From Thermococcus sp. (GTDB lineage Archaea; Methanobacteriota_B; Thermococci; Thermococcales; Thermococcaceae): a stretch of DNA of 10,271 bases. This document shows, piece by piece, positions 1-5,735 of the stretch (position 1 is its first letter; every line of letters begins with the position of its first letter). The stretch covers positions 1-10,271 of the forward strand of contig JAMONK010000135.1 of assembly GCA_027065835.1 (NCBI GenBank), written 5' to 3'. A program made the position numbers and the translations under genes. The notes under the pieces were generated by a model. It was not told where the DNA came from and did not search any database. It saw nothing but the letters and a program-made list of their open reading frames with translations.

Positions 1-1
1 C

Positions 2-241
2 CTCGTGTCCCTCCGCAAGAGGCTCCAGGAAGGTGGGAAGGTTGAGATAGCCGAGAACGATCCGGTTGGTGGCAGAATTCTGAGGGGCCTCGGCCTTGAA
101 GGAAAAACGTATTCCTACGACATAGAAACGCCCTCCGGGACAACCTGGACCCTCACCGTGGACGACAGGGGAAGACCTGTGAGGTTCACCTCCGAAGGGA
201 GGAACGCAAAGGTCGTGGTGGTAATAAAACCCACCGAGTGA
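2..241 (+). CDS. 3' end of an unrecognised protein gene (partial)
   Basis: The frame is open to the left edge of the window and closes at TGA 239-241, so this is probably the C-terminal part of a longer protein. A GTG at 5-7 could be a start, but the window begins too close to it for any SD to be visible. The visible 79 or so residues begin with a basic stretch (SLRKRLQEGGKVEI). The rest alternates short hydrophobic and charged runs typical of a beta-rich fold, for example TYSYDIETPSGTTWTLTVDD and a terminal KVVVVIKP. There is no membrane segment, cysteine or catalytic motif. I do not recognise the family and assign no function. The gene is followed by a T-rich tract and then the tRNA promoter, so it is probably the last gene of its transcript. 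Confidence 0.6.
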   Translation, partial: LVSLRKRLQEGGKVEIAENDPVGGRILRGLGLEGKTYSYDIETPSGTTWTLTVDDRGRPVRFTSEGRNAKVVVVIKPTE

Positions 242-244
242 AAG

Positions 245-269
245 TCTTTTCTATTTACCCCTTCTTTCT
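245..269 (+). terminator. T-rich candidate terminator after the left-edge gene
   Basis: Directly after the stop codon comes a pyrimidine-rich stretch with several T runs (TCTTTTCTATTT, then CTTCTTTCT). Archaeal RNA polymerase commonly terminates at such U-rich tracts without needing a hairpin, and I see no stem here. The position, between a stop codon and the next promoter, supports the call. Confidence 0.4.
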
Positions 270-290
270 GGACGTCCCGGTGATCCTCCG

Positions 291-303
291 CAAGATTTAT
301 AAA
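291..303 (+). promoter_or_regulatory. BRE/TATA box of the initiator tRNA gene
   Basis: The box TTTATAAA (296-303) is preceded by purine-rich CAAGA, matching the archaeal BRE plus TATA arrangement. A start about 25 nt downstream of the box centre would fall near 325, some 10 nt before the mature tRNA 5' end. That fits a short leader removed by RNase P. Confidence 0.7.
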
Positions 304-335
304 CCCTCTGCGGTTCACTACCTAACGGGTCGAGC

Positions 336-410
336 AGCGGGGTGGGGCAGCTAGGAGTGCCCGCCGGGCTCATAACCCGGAGGTCGGAAGTTCAAATCTT
401 CCCCCCGCTA
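336..410 (+). tRNA. Initiator tRNA-Met (anticodon CAT)
   Basis: A complete 75-nt cloverleaf can be drawn by hand. The acceptor stem is AGCGGGG (336-342) with CCCCGCT (403-409), and the discriminator is A410. The D stem is GGGC (345-348) with GCCC (359-362). The anticodon stem is CCGGG (364-368) with CCCGG (376-380), with CAT at 371-373. The T stem is GGAAG (386-390) with CTTCC (398-402) around TTCAAAT. The A1-U72 pair and three consecutive G-C pairs under the anticodon loop mark the archaeal initiator rather than the elongator. CCA is not encoded (the gene is followed by TTT), so it must be added by CCA-adding enzyme. Position 37 is A, the site of t6A modification in tRNAs reading A-starting codons. 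From 411 to about 520 I see only T-rich tracts (for example around 434-442) that could terminate the tRNA transcript, and no further gene. Confidence 0.96.
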
Positions 411-520
411 TTTACAATATATGTTCGTTGGCGCTCTTCTTTGGGCATTCCAAAAAACTCCAGAGCTTCCTTTGGTTCACTTGGTTTATCTAAAACCTTC
501 TGTTTCGTAAACCTGACGGG

Positions 521-535
521 CAAACCTTTTTAAAT
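521..535 (+). promoter_or_regulatory. BRE/TATA box of the rps15 operon
   Basis: The sequence CAAACCTTTTTAAAT combines an A/C-rich BRE-like element with the TATA-like TTTTTAAAT. Transcription would be expected to begin near 555-560, giving a leader of roughly 45 nt. That leader contains two tandem related decamers (GGCGGCTGGC, GGGAGCTGGC) at 561-580 and the SD AGGAGGTG at 588-595. Confidence 0.6.
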
Positions 536-601
536 CCCTCTCCGATTCCCTACGCGAAGGGGCGGCTGGCGGGAGCTGGCCGTCACCAGGAGGTGTAGAA
601 T

Positions 602-1057
602 ATGGCAAGGATACACGCGAGAAAGAGAGGAAAGTCTGGTTCAAAGAAGCCGCCGAGGACCGCTCCGCCGACCTGGGTCGAGTACACGGCGGAAGAGGTC
701 GAGGGGCTCGTTATCAAGCTCAGGAAGGAAGGCTACAGCGCGGCCATGATAGGAACGGTTCTCCGCGACCAGTACGGAATCCCGAGCGTCAAGCTCATCA
801 CCGGCAAGAAGATAACCAAGATCCTCGAGGAGAACGGCCTCGCTCCGAACATTCCCGAGGACCTCATGTCGCTCATCAGGAAAGCCGTCAAGCTCAGGAA
901 GCACCTTGAGATGCACCCGAAGGACAGGCACTCAAGACGCGGCCTACAGCTCACCGAGAGCAAGATTAGGCGCCTCGTCAAGTACTACCGCAGGACCGGT
1001 AAGCTGCCGGCCAAGTGGAGGTACGATCCGGAGCAGGCCAAGCTCCTGGTTCGCTGA
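602..1057 (+). CDS. rps15: 30S ribosomal protein uS15 (S15, archaeal/eukaryotic type)
   Basis: This is a primary 16S rRNA-binding protein of the small subunit. It binds the three-way junction of helices 20-22 and helps form the platform. The 151-residue length is the archaeal/eukaryotic form, with a basic N-terminal extension ([19 protein letters not shown]) absent from the roughly 89-residue bacterial protein. Family signatures are the segment with [15 protein letters not shown] and the C-terminal helix-rich [20 protein letters not shown] followed by [12 protein letters not shown]. The ATG start is supported by the strong SD AGGAGGTG 6 nt upstream. It is first in a run rps15, GAN, pcc1, rps3ae, with 28 nt to the next start and no clear terminator between, so cotranscription is likely. 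Nothing unusual is seen in the protein. Confidence 0.97.
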   Translation: MARIHARKRGKSGSKKPPRTAPPTWVEYTAEEVEGLVIKLRKEGYSAAMIGTVLRDQYGIPSVKLITGKKITKILEENGLAPNIPEDLMSLIRKAVKLRKHLEMHPKDRHSRRGLQLTESKIRRLVKYYRRTGKLPAKWRYDPEQAKLLVR

Positions 1058-1085
1058 CCTCTCTCCTTTCTTATAAGGTGGTAAA

Positions 1086-2516
1086 ATGGACAAGGGCGCT
1101 TTCTTAGAAAAGGCCCGTGAGGGAGCAGAGCTAATCAAGATGCACATCGAGTTAGGGCACACCATCCGGCTCATTTCCCACCGCGACGCGGACGGCATAA
1201 CAGCGGGTGCAGTGCTGGCGAAGGCCATAGCCAGGGAGGGGGGAAGCTTCCAGTTAAGCATCGTGAAGCAGGCCAGTGAGGACCTTGTTAAAGAACTTGC
1301 ACGCGAAAAACACCGCATCTACGTTTTCAGCGACCTGGGCAGCGGGGCGATGAGCTGGATAGGGTCGTACCTGGACGATGCCACGGTCGTCGTTGCCGAC
1401 CATCACCCCCCCGAGAAAGAGGAGTTCACGAATGAATCCCATCTGCTCGTGAACCCAGTCCCCTTCGGTGCCAACAGCGTCCGGGATCTCAGCGGTTCCG
1501 GTGTTGCTTACTTCGTCGCCAGGGAAATGAACGATAAGAACAGGGATCTCGCATACGTGGCCATGGTCGGCTCGGTTGGGGACATGCAGGAGATAGACGG
1601 AACCTTCCACGGGATGAACCTCGACATTATTGAGGACGGTAAAGGGCTCGGCATCCTGGAGATCAGAAAGGAGCTCAGACTTTTCGGTAGGGAGAGCCGT
1701 CCTCTGAGGCAGATGCTTGCCTACGCGACCAACCCAGAGATACCAGGGATAACAGGGGATGAGAGGAACGCGATCCAGTGGCTAAGGGCTAAGGGCTTTG
1801 ATCCCGATGTCCACTACTGGCAGCTCCGCGAGGAGGAGAAGAGAAAGCTCCACGACGCCCTCGTAATCCAGATGATAAAGCACAACGCGCCCAAGGAGTC
1901 CATAGACCGCCTCATTGGGGATGTGGTCGTAAGCCCCCTGTATCCAGAAGGGGACGTGAGGCACGAGGCCAGGGAGTTCTCCACGCTGCTGAACGCCACC
2001 GGAAGGCTCAACGCCGGAACGCTGGGGGTTGCGATATGCCTCGGGGATGAGGAGGCCTACAGAAAAGCCCGGAAGATGTTAGACGACTACAAAAAGGAGC
2101 AGGTTGAGGCCAGAAGGTTCATAATCCAGAACTGGAACATGGCAGACGAGGGAGAGCACGCCTACGTGTTCTACGCGGGCAGGAACATCAGGGACACGCT
2201 GGTCGGGATAGCCGCCAACATGGCCATAAACTCCGGGCTGGTGAACCCCGAGAAACCGGTTGTGGTTCTGGCCGACAGCGACGAGGACGAGAACCTAGTA
2301 AAAGGATCCGCAAGGACCACCGAGAGGGCCCTCGCGAAAGGCTACCATCTCGGGGAGGCGCTGAAATACGTTGCAGAGAAGCTGGGCGGAGAAGGGGGTG
2401 GACATGCGATAGCCGCTGGAATCCGCTTCCCGAAATCAAAGATCGACGAGTTCACCAGGCTCTTCAACAGGATTCTGGGGGAGCAAGTGAGCGGGGGGAA
2501 GACGGGTGGAGATTGA
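1086..2516 (+). CDS. GAN-type RecJ/DHH single-strand-specific exonuclease
   Basis: This is a DHH-superfamily phosphoesterase of the RecJ/Cdc45-like archaeal group. In Thermococcus such a protein, GAN (GINS-associated nuclease), is a 5'-3' ssDNA exonuclease that binds GINS and the replicative CMG-like complex. All DHH motifs are present in order: SHRDADG at 31-37, FSDLGSG with D83, ADHH with D105-H106-H107, and GSVGD with D166. The DHHA1-type [11 protein letters not shown] lies near 436-445. The metal ligands therefore look intact, so this should be an active nuclease rather than a Cdc45-like dead copy. The 476-residue length fits the family. The ATG start has SD AAGGTGG (1075-1081). The 3' end overlaps the pcc1 start by 11 nt. 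Archaeal genomes often carry several RecJ-like paralogues, so the GAN identity rests on family and gene order and is less sure than the DHH assignment. Confidence 0.9.
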   Translation: MDKGAFLEKAREGAELIKMHIELGHTIRLISHRDADGITAGAVLAKAIAREGGSFQLSIVKQASEDLVKELAREKHRIYVFSDLGSGAMSWIGSYLDDATVVVADHHPPEKEEFTNESHLLVNPVPFGANSVRDLSGSGVAYFVAREMNDKNRDLAYVAMVGSVGDMQEIDGTFHGMNLDIIEDGKGLGILEIRKELRLFGRESRPLRQMLAYATNPEIPGITGDERNAIQWLRAKGFDPDVHYWQLREEEKRKLHDALVIQMIKHNAPKESIDRLIGDVVVSPLYPEGDVRHEAREFSTLLNATGRLNAGTLGVAICLGDEEAYRKARKMLDDYKKEQVEARRFIIQNWNMADEGEHAYVFYAGRNIRDTLVGIAANMAINSGLVNPEKPVVVLADSDEDENLVKGSARTTERALAKGYHLGEALKYVAEKLGGEGGGHAIAAGIRFPKSKIDEFTRLFNRILGEQVSGGKTGGD

Positions 2517-2766
2517 GGCAAGCGTGGAGATAACGTGGCATTACGGGGACGAGGAACTCGCAAGGGCAATAGCGGAGGCTATCCATGTTGACAACACCTC
2601 AATACCGGGCCGGCTAAAGAAAAGTTTAAATGTGGAAACCCTATGGGTTGATGGAGACGCCATAACAAAGGTTAAATACTCGGGTGAGATTGAAACCCTC
2701 ATCAAAGCGCTGGATGATTTGGTGTTTTCGATCAAAATCGCTGAAGACGTCACTGAAAAGGTGTGA
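2506..2766 (+). CDS. pcc1: KEOPS complex subunit Pcc1
   Basis: This 86-residue protein is the dimerisation subunit of KEOPS (Kae1-Bud32-Cgi121-Pcc1), the cytoplasmic complex that installs N6-threonylcarbamoyl-adenosine at A37 of ANN-decoding tRNAs. Recognition rests on small size and sequence pattern: an N-terminal beta strand, helix [15 protein letters not shown], then a segment ending [20 protein letters not shown], which is typical of archaeal Pcc1. The start is taken as GTG 2506, inside the end of the nuclease gene. A second in-frame GTG at 2524 would shorten it by six residues. The SD before 2506 is weak (G-rich 2492-2497), so translation may depend on coupling to the upstream gene. A neighbouring rps3ae gene is a common context for archaeal pcc1, which supports the call. 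The TATA-like sequence inside this gene is listed separately. Confidence 0.85.
   Translation: MEIEASVEITWHYGDEELARAIAEAIHVDNTSIPGRLKKSLNVETLWVDGDAITKVKYSGEIETLIKALDDLVFSIKIAEDVTEKV
2616..2631 (+). promoter_or_regulatory. TATA-like sequence inside pcc1, possible secondary promoter for rps3ae
   Basis: The sequence AAAGAAAAGTTTAAAT has an A/G-rich BRE-like part followed by GTTTAAAT, close to the promoters seen elsewhere in this window. It lies within codons for KKSLN of Pcc1, so the match could be only codon choice. Transcription would begin near 2655 and give rps3ae a leader of about 130 nt. Confidence 0.25.
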
Positions 2767-2784
2767 AGGATTGGAGGTGTTAAG

Positions 2785-3387
2785 ATGGCGAAGACTAACC
2801 CTAGGAAGAAGGCTGCCGCAACTAAGGATAAGTGGAAGTCAAAGGAGTGGTTCGTGATTTACGCTCCGGACTTTTTCGGAAGCAAGGAGATAGGTTTGAC
2901 CCCGGCGGATGAACCCGAGAAGGTTGTAGGGAGGATCATCGAGACAACGCTCAAAGACCTCACCGGGGACTTCACCAAGGGACAGGTCAAGCTCTACTTC
3001 CAGGTTTACGACGTCAAGGGACAGAACGCGTACACTAAGTTCAAGGGGCACACCCTCGCGAGGAGCTACATAAGGAGCCTCGTCAGGAGAAGAAGCACGA
3101 GGATCGATGGTATCTACAACGTCACGACCAAGGATGGTTACAAGCTCCGCGTAATGGGCATGGTCATAGCCTACAGGCGCATCCAGACCAGCCAGGAGAG
3201 GGCCATACGTGATATCATACACGACATTATCCACAGGAAAGCCGAGGAACTCACATACAGGGATTTCATAACCGAGGCCGTAACTGGCAAGATGGGCGCC
3301 GAGATGGCCAAGGAAGCCAAGAAGATATACCCGATAAAGCGCGCCGAGATCAGGAAGATAAAGGTTCTCGCCGAACCGGAGGCTTGA
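2785..3387 (+). CDS. rps3ae: 30S ribosomal protein eS1 (S3Ae)
   Basis: This small-subunit protein is shared by archaea and eukaryotes (eS1, formerly S3a/S3Ae). It lies on the platform near the mRNA exit, close to the 3' end of 16S rRNA. The 200-residue length matches archaeal members. Typical features are a lysine-rich N-terminus ([17 protein letters not shown] after an initial TNP), the [20 protein letters not shown] block, the [21 protein letters not shown] block, and the C-terminal [16 protein letters not shown]. The ATG is fixed by SD GGAGGTG (2773-2779) at 5 nt spacing, 18 nt after the pcc1 stop. It is the last gene of the rps15-GAN-pcc1-rps3ae run and is followed by a hairpin that includes its stop codon. 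Confidence 0.97.
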   Translation: MAKTNPRKKAAATKDKWKSKEWFVIYAPDFFGSKEIGLTPADEPEKVVGRIIETTLKDLTGDFTKGQVKLYFQVYDVKGQNAYTKFKGHTLARSYIRSLVRRRSTRIDGIYNVTTKDGYKLRVMGMVIAYRRIQTSQERAIRDIIHDIIHRKAEELTYRDFITEAVTGKMGAEMAKEAKKIYPIKRAEIRKIKVLAEPEA

Positions 3388-3417
3388 TGCCTCCATCCTC
3401 TTCTGGGTTTGAATTTT
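3378..3417 (+). terminator. Hairpin over the rps3ae stop plus T-rich tract, candidate terminator
   Basis: A perfect 6-bp stem GGAGGC (3378-3383) / GCCTCC (3389-3394) encloses TTGAT, and the rps3ae stop TGA (3385-3387) lies in the loop. Downstream comes a pyrimidine/T-rich stretch (ATCCTCTTCTGGGTTTGAATTTT). It lies between convergent genes, where termination is expected. The rest of the gap (to 3469) holds a short inverted repeat ATTGGG-A-CCCAAT at 3426-3438, too tight for a normal RNA hairpin but possibly useful to the opposing DUF92 transcript. Confidence 0.5.
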
Positions 3418-3469
3418 GATGGAACATTGGGACCCAATTAAAGCTGCGATTCGGCAACCGCGGTGGTCC

Positions 3470-4192
3470 TCATCCGCTGGGCATCAGGAGATAGTACACA
3501 ACCGCCCCGGTAAGGCCGCCAAGGAAAGACGCCAGAAAGTTCGTGGAGTTGTTATCGGTTATCCCCCTGTTCTCAAGGGTTGCACCTATCAGACTGTCCA
3601 AGTTTACCCCGATGAAGCCTCCCGCAACAACGGCCAGAAGCATCAGCATCTTGTTTCCGGTTAGGGGGAGGGCAAAGATGGCAATTGCAGCTGAACCTGC
3701 TAGGGCGAATAACTCGCCGGCAAGGGTGATGCCGCCGTTGGTCCCCGCTTTCACGGGTTGGAGGTTCGTTATCAGGCGGGGCCTTCTGCCAAAGACCTTA
3801 CCCAGCTCACTTGCCAGGGTGTCCCCGTTGGCGGTGGCTATCGCCGCAAAGGACGCCGCCCAAAACACGTCACGCCGGGAGACGTACTCAAACAGGATAA
3901 AGATGAGGGCACCCAGTCCGTTCCCCAGAACGTTGCCCCAGCTCCTGACCCCGCGATTGTGCTGGGCTATACCAAGCTTGGATTTATCATGAAAACGATA
4001 CTTCGTGGCCATGACGCCTAGGATAACGAAGACCAACAGTGCCAGGAATGGGTAAACACCGCCGAACTCCAGTATTAAAAGGCCCAAAAAGGCGGCGGCG
4101 AGACAGCCATTTCTATCGAGAGCCCCCGATCTGTACGCAAGTGCAGCCAGCAGGCCAACTATCACCGAGTTCTCTGCCAGTCCCTGGAGCAC
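3470..4192 (-). CDS. DUF92 / TMEM19 / VTE6-type integral membrane protein
   Basis: This is a polytopic membrane protein of the DUF92 family. Plant VTE6 of this family is a phytyl-phosphate kinase, so the archaeal protein may handle an isoprenoid phosphate in the membrane; this is an inference. Hydrophobic stretches alternate along the chain. The soluble-facing signature regions are KYRFHDKSKLGIAQHNRGVR followed by SWGNVLGNG, then ATANGDTLASELGKVFGRRP and PVKAGTNGGIT. These are the conserved blocks by which I recognise the family. The start is placed at GTG 4192 (240 residues). The longer frame begins at GTG 4201, but that codon is part of AAGGTGG, a good SD at 5 nt from GTG 4192. The gene lies 84 nt after the lrp stop, on the same strand but beyond the lrp terminator. 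TATA-like ATAAAG (minus strand, 4225-4230) or TTATTTTTAA (4251-4260) could start it separately. Confidence 0.85.
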   Translation of the reverse strand: MLQGLAENSVIVGLLAALAYRSGALDRNGCLAAAFLGLLILEFGGVYPFLALLVFVILGVMATKYRFHDKSKLGIAQHNRGVRSWGNVLGNGLGALIFILFEYVSRRDVFWAASFAAIATANGDTLASELGKVFGRRPRLITNLQPVKAGTNGGITLAGELFALAGSAAIAIFALPLTGNKMLMLLAVVAGGFIGVNLDSLIGATLENRGITDNNSTNFLASFLGGLTGAVVYYLLMPSG

Positions 4193-4197
4193 CACTA

Positions 4198-4204
4198 CCA
4201 CCTT
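4198..4204 (-). promoter_or_regulatory. SD that decides the start of the DUF92 gene
   Basis: On the minus strand AAGGTGG is followed by TAGTG and then GTG 4192. It is the same sequence used for the DHH nuclease gene (1075-1081). The upstream in-frame GTG (4201-4199) lies within this SD and is unlikely to be the real start. Confidence 0.55.
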
Positions 4205-4250
4205 GTCCCTGATTCAAGCGATGCTTTATTACCTTTTCTGCAGACCATCG

Positions 4251-4280
4251 TTAAAAATAAAACTGAGCCCGAACGCTCAG
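4251..4280 (-). terminator. Terminator of the Lrp/AsnC gene, stem contains the stop codon
   Basis: Read on the minus strand: CTGAGC, loop GTTCGG, GCTCAG (perfect 6-bp stem, 4280 to 4263), then TTTTATTTTTAA. The TGA stop codon (4279-4277) is part of the 5' arm. A G/C-rich stem followed at once by a T-run has the shape of an intrinsic terminator, and the T-run alone would suit archaeal polymerase. It separates lrp from the DUF92 gene. Confidence 0.75.
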
Positions 4281-4726
4281 AGGGTCTCGAACTTAATCGT
4301 GTCGGTAACAAACGTTATGTCAAGGCGGTCTATCGCGTGTACCTTCTTCGTTATCTCAGAGAGTATCCTGTCCATCTCCTTCATGTCCTTTGGACCCGCC
4401 ACATGAAGGATGAGGTTGTGTGATCCTATCGCCTTCTGGATCACCTTCACGTTCTCGTTTTCCTTCAGCACCTCTATGACACTGTCTATATCCGTGCCGG
4501 GCTTTAGCGTTATGCCCAGAAGGGCGTACATGTACCCCAGGGAATCATAATCGGGGATAACGGTGTACTTCTTGATGATACCGTTCCTCTCGAGCCGGTC
4601 CATCCTGCGGGAGACCCTCTGCCTGGTAGTGTCGAGAAGCTCGGCCAGATCCTTATAGGTAAGCCTAGCGTTCTTTGCCAAGAGCTTCAAAATCCTGATA
4701 TCGATGCCGGTTATTTTATCGGCCAT
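4277..4726 (-). CDS. Lrp/AsnC-family transcriptional regulator
   Basis: This is a DNA-binding feast/famine regulator of 149 residues, the usual family size. Residues from about 5 to 55 form the winged helix-turn-helix: IDIRILKLLAKNARLTYKDL, then DTTRQRVSRRMDRLERNGII as recognition helix and wing. Residues from about 65 on form the RAM effector/oligomerisation domain (LLGITLKPGTDIDSVIEVL, VIQKAIGSHNLILHV, DRLDITFVTDTIKFETL). The ligand cannot be read from sequence; amino acids are usual for the family. The start is taken at ATG 4726 (MADKITG), because GAGGTG sits 6 nt upstream and the TATA box predicts a transcript start near 4750. The longer frame from ATG 4744 would leave almost no leader and no SD. 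The promoter carries repeats suggesting autoregulation, common for Lrp proteins. The gene stands alone, with its own promoter and terminator. Confidence 0.92.
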   Translation of the reverse strand: MADKITGIDIRILKLLAKNARLTYKDLAELLDTTRQRVSRRMDRLERNGIIKKYTVIPDYDSLGYMYALLGITLKPGTDIDSVIEVLKENENVKVIQKAIGSHNLILHVAGPKDMKEMDRILSEITKKVHAIDRLDITFVTDTIKFETL

Positions 4727-4732
4727 CTCACC

Positions 4733-4738
4733 CACCTC
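4733..4738 (-). promoter_or_regulatory. SD that decides the start of the Lrp/AsnC gene
   Basis: Minus-strand GAGGTG, followed by GGTGAG and then ATG 4726. It lies inside the longer reading frame that begins at ATG 4744, which argues that translation begins at 4726. Confidence 0.6.
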
Positions 4739-4770
4739 GACCATCTTTAGTTTTCAATAATGCTGGAGCT

Positions 4771-4780
4771 ATATAAAAGT
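4771..4780 (-). promoter_or_regulatory. TATA box of the Lrp/AsnC gene
   Basis: Minus-strand ACTTTTATAT, preceded by A-rich GGAAAA. A start 25 nt downstream of the box centre falls near 4750, giving a leader of about 24 nt that contains the SD. Confidence 0.65.
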
Positions 4781-4834
4781 TTTTCCGTTATCTTGTAAAC
4801 TTTTCAACAACTTAACCTTTAGTTCACAACTTTT
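4775..4834. repeat. AAACTTTT repeats at the lrp promoter, candidate autoregulatory operator
   Basis: AAAAGTTT (4775-4782, overlapping the TATA box) and AAACTTTT (4797-4804) form a perfect 8-bp inverted repeat, centre to centre 22 bp. A third related copy, CAACTTTT (4827-4834), lies exactly 30 bp beyond the second in the same orientation: CTTGTAAACTTTT (4792-4804) and GTTCACAACTTTT (4822-4834) agree at 9 of 13 positions. Spacings near 2 and 3 helical turns would place the sites on one face of the helix, as expected for an oligomeric Lrp-type regulator. The A/T-rich composition makes chance matches easier, so this is a candidate only. Confidence 0.4.
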
Positions 4835-4900
4835 AATAAAATGCAACGTATCCCCGGACAGGGGTATAACATTACGTTACTATTTAGAACCTTGAAACGG

Positions 4901-4917
4901 GAAAAAACGGGGGATAA
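4901..4917 (-). terminator. T-run terminator of the ArsR-MazG operon
   Basis: On the minus strand, shortly after the mazG stop codon, the sequence runs ATCCCCCGTTTTTTCCC, a six-T run flanked by C-rich stretches. No good stem is present. The run is enough for archaeal termination and precedes the lrp promoter. Between it and the lrp repeats (about 4840-4900) I see only a weak CCCC-GGACA-GGGG inverted repeat (4854-4866) and no gene. Confidence 0.5.
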
Positions 4918-4925
4918 AGGTTACT

Positions 4926-5216
4926 TTAAGTTCCATTTCTCACGTCCCGCCGTCTGTACTTCTCAATGCTTTCTCCGAGGGCCTCTTCCAGGTCAATCCC
5001 GTAGTGATTGGCTATGCAGGAGAGAGCGAACATAACGTCACCCATCTCTTCCCGAAGCCTCACCGGATCTCCCCTTCCCTTTACGCCCTCCATCTTCAGC
5101 ATCTCATCCGCCAGTTCCCCAACTTCCTCAACAAGTGCGGCCATCATCTCGAAGGGCGTCCAGTACCCGCCCAGCTCTTGGATCAATTCATCGACCCGGG
5201 TCTGCTCTTTTTTCAT
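4926..5216 (-). CDS. MazG-type NTP pyrophosphohydrolase
   Basis: This is a small all-alpha NTP pyrophosphatase of the MazG/dUTPase-like superfamily. Such enzymes hydrolyse (d)NTPs, often damaged or non-canonical ones, to the monophosphate and pyrophosphate with Mg2+. The signature is clear: EEVGE at 30-34 and, 22 residues later, EEMGD at 56-60, giving the EExxE...ExxD metal site. The downstream helix HYGIDLEEAL fits the single-domain MazG fold. At 96 residues it is the short one-domain type that works as a dimer or tetramer, not the two-domain E. coli MazG. Substrate preference cannot be read from sequence. The ATG start has SD GAGGTG (5222-5227) at 5 nt. That SD overlaps the stop of the upstream ArsR gene, so the two are almost certainly cotranscribed and the ArsR protein probably controls this gene. 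Confidence 0.9.
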   Translation of the reverse strand: MKKEQTRVDELIQELGGYWTPFEMMAALVEEVGELADEMLKMEGVKGRGDPVRLREEMGDVMFALSCIANHYGIDLEEALGESIEKYRRRDVRNGT

Positions 5217-5225
5217 AGAGGCACC

Positions 5226-5603
5226 TCAAACGATCTCGGTCATTACCAGCTCAAGGTAGTTCCTGAGGGCCTCGGAGTTGGCCCTGTAAAAACGCATTTT
5301 CCCCTCTCTCCTCTCTTCCAACAGCCCGGACTCCTTCAAAACGCGAAGATGGTGGCTTATGAGAGTCTGGTCTTTTTCAAGTATCTTTGAGATGAGGCAG
5401 ACGCATAGCCATGTGTTCTTAAGAAGCTTGAGCATCTGAAGGCGTATCGGGTTTGAAACGGCCTTCAGAAAAGTCAGGACCTCGGGATTGACGTTGGGGT
5501 TTACCTCCGTGTTGAGGTCAAGGATATCGCATGATTCTGCACAGCGAAGCACGGTGCTCTTCTGACCGGCACTCAGTTTTTCAACGACTTCCGCAAGTCT
5601 CAT
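5226..5603 (-). CDS. ArsR-family regulator with CadC-like cysteine pattern
   Basis: This is a winged helix-turn-helix repressor of 125 residues. The core is LTFLKAVSNPIRLQMLKLLK (43-62), then NTWLCVCLISKILEKDQTLI and SHHLRVLKESGLLEERREGK with the wing through RFYRANSEAL. C67-x-C69 sits at the alpha3 place of the ELCVCDL motif of ArsR/CadC sensors. An N-terminal extension adds C21-xxx-C25 (RCAESCD). In CadC of Staphylococcus the thiolate Cd/Pb/Bi site is made of an N-terminal CxxxC pair plus the alpha3 CxC pair, and this protein shows the same arrangement. The start is ATG 5603, because GTG 5612 of the longer frame lies within the SD AGGTGAGG. The gene is followed without a gap by mazG, not by a metal pump. 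Metal sensing is inferred; redox sensing by the cysteines is the alternative. Confidence 0.88.
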   Translation of the reverse strand: MRLAEVVEKLSAGQKSTVLRCAESCDILDLNTEVNPNVNPEVLTFLKAVSNPIRLQMLKLLKNTWLCVCLISKILEKDQTLISHHLRVLKESGLLEERREGKMRFYRANSEALRNYLELVMTEIV

Positions 5604-5608
5604 CTTCC

Positions 5609-5614
5609 TCACCT
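5609..5614 (-). promoter_or_regulatory. SD that decides the start of the ArsR gene
   Basis: Minus-strand AGGTGA, then GGAAG, then ATG 5603 (5 nt spacing). The in-frame GTG 5612-5610 lies inside this SD and would otherwise give three extra residues. Confidence 0.6.
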
Positions 5615-5634
5615 TAACCCGTTAGTCCTCAAAC

Positions 5635-5650
5635 CTTTAAGAATTTTTGC
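5635..5650 (-). promoter_or_regulatory. BRE/TATA box of the ArsR-MazG operon
   Basis: The minus strand reads GCAAAAATTCTTAAAG, an A-rich BRE-like element and a TTCTTAAA box like the one before sufC. The predicted start near 5615 gives a short leader holding only the SD. The remainder of the gap to the JAMM gene (5651-5735) contains CGGGA/TCCCG arms about 17 nt apart and a small GCTT-GAAA-AAGC hairpin (minus strand, 5702-5713). I cannot assign a role to either. Confidence 0.55.
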
Positions 5651-5735
5651 TCACATGAAAATAATTAGGGGGGTACGGGACGATCAACTCACTTACTTCC
5701 CGCTTTTTCAAGCCTCGCCCTGCGGCGTGAGAAGG

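Noticed and set aside
342..533. Open frame across the tRNA and its downstream gap
   Set aside because: It runs through the mature tRNA sequence, has no SD and no recognisable protein features.
242..601. C/D box guide RNA genes near the tRNA
   Set aside because: Looked for RTGATGA and CTGA boxes in the gaps here and elsewhere in the window and found no correctly spaced pair.
2839..3396. Long minus-strand frame opposite rps3ae (185 codons)
   Set aside because: rps3ae on the plus strand is unmistakable. The opposite frame is the usual shadow in G/C-rich coding DNA and has no SD or family signature.
4841..5035. Plus-strand frame starting after a TATA-like TTTTAATAAA, possible leaderless gene
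   Set aside because: The frame runs antisense into the mazG gene, the peptide has no family features, and the A/T-rich upstream sequence is better explained as part of the lrp control region.
5613..5735. Possible small RNA in the gap between the JAMM and arsR genes
   Set aside because: Only weak stems (CGGGA/TCCCG and GCTT-GAAA-AAGC) are present, with no C/D boxes or clear promoter beyond that of arsR. Support is insufficient.
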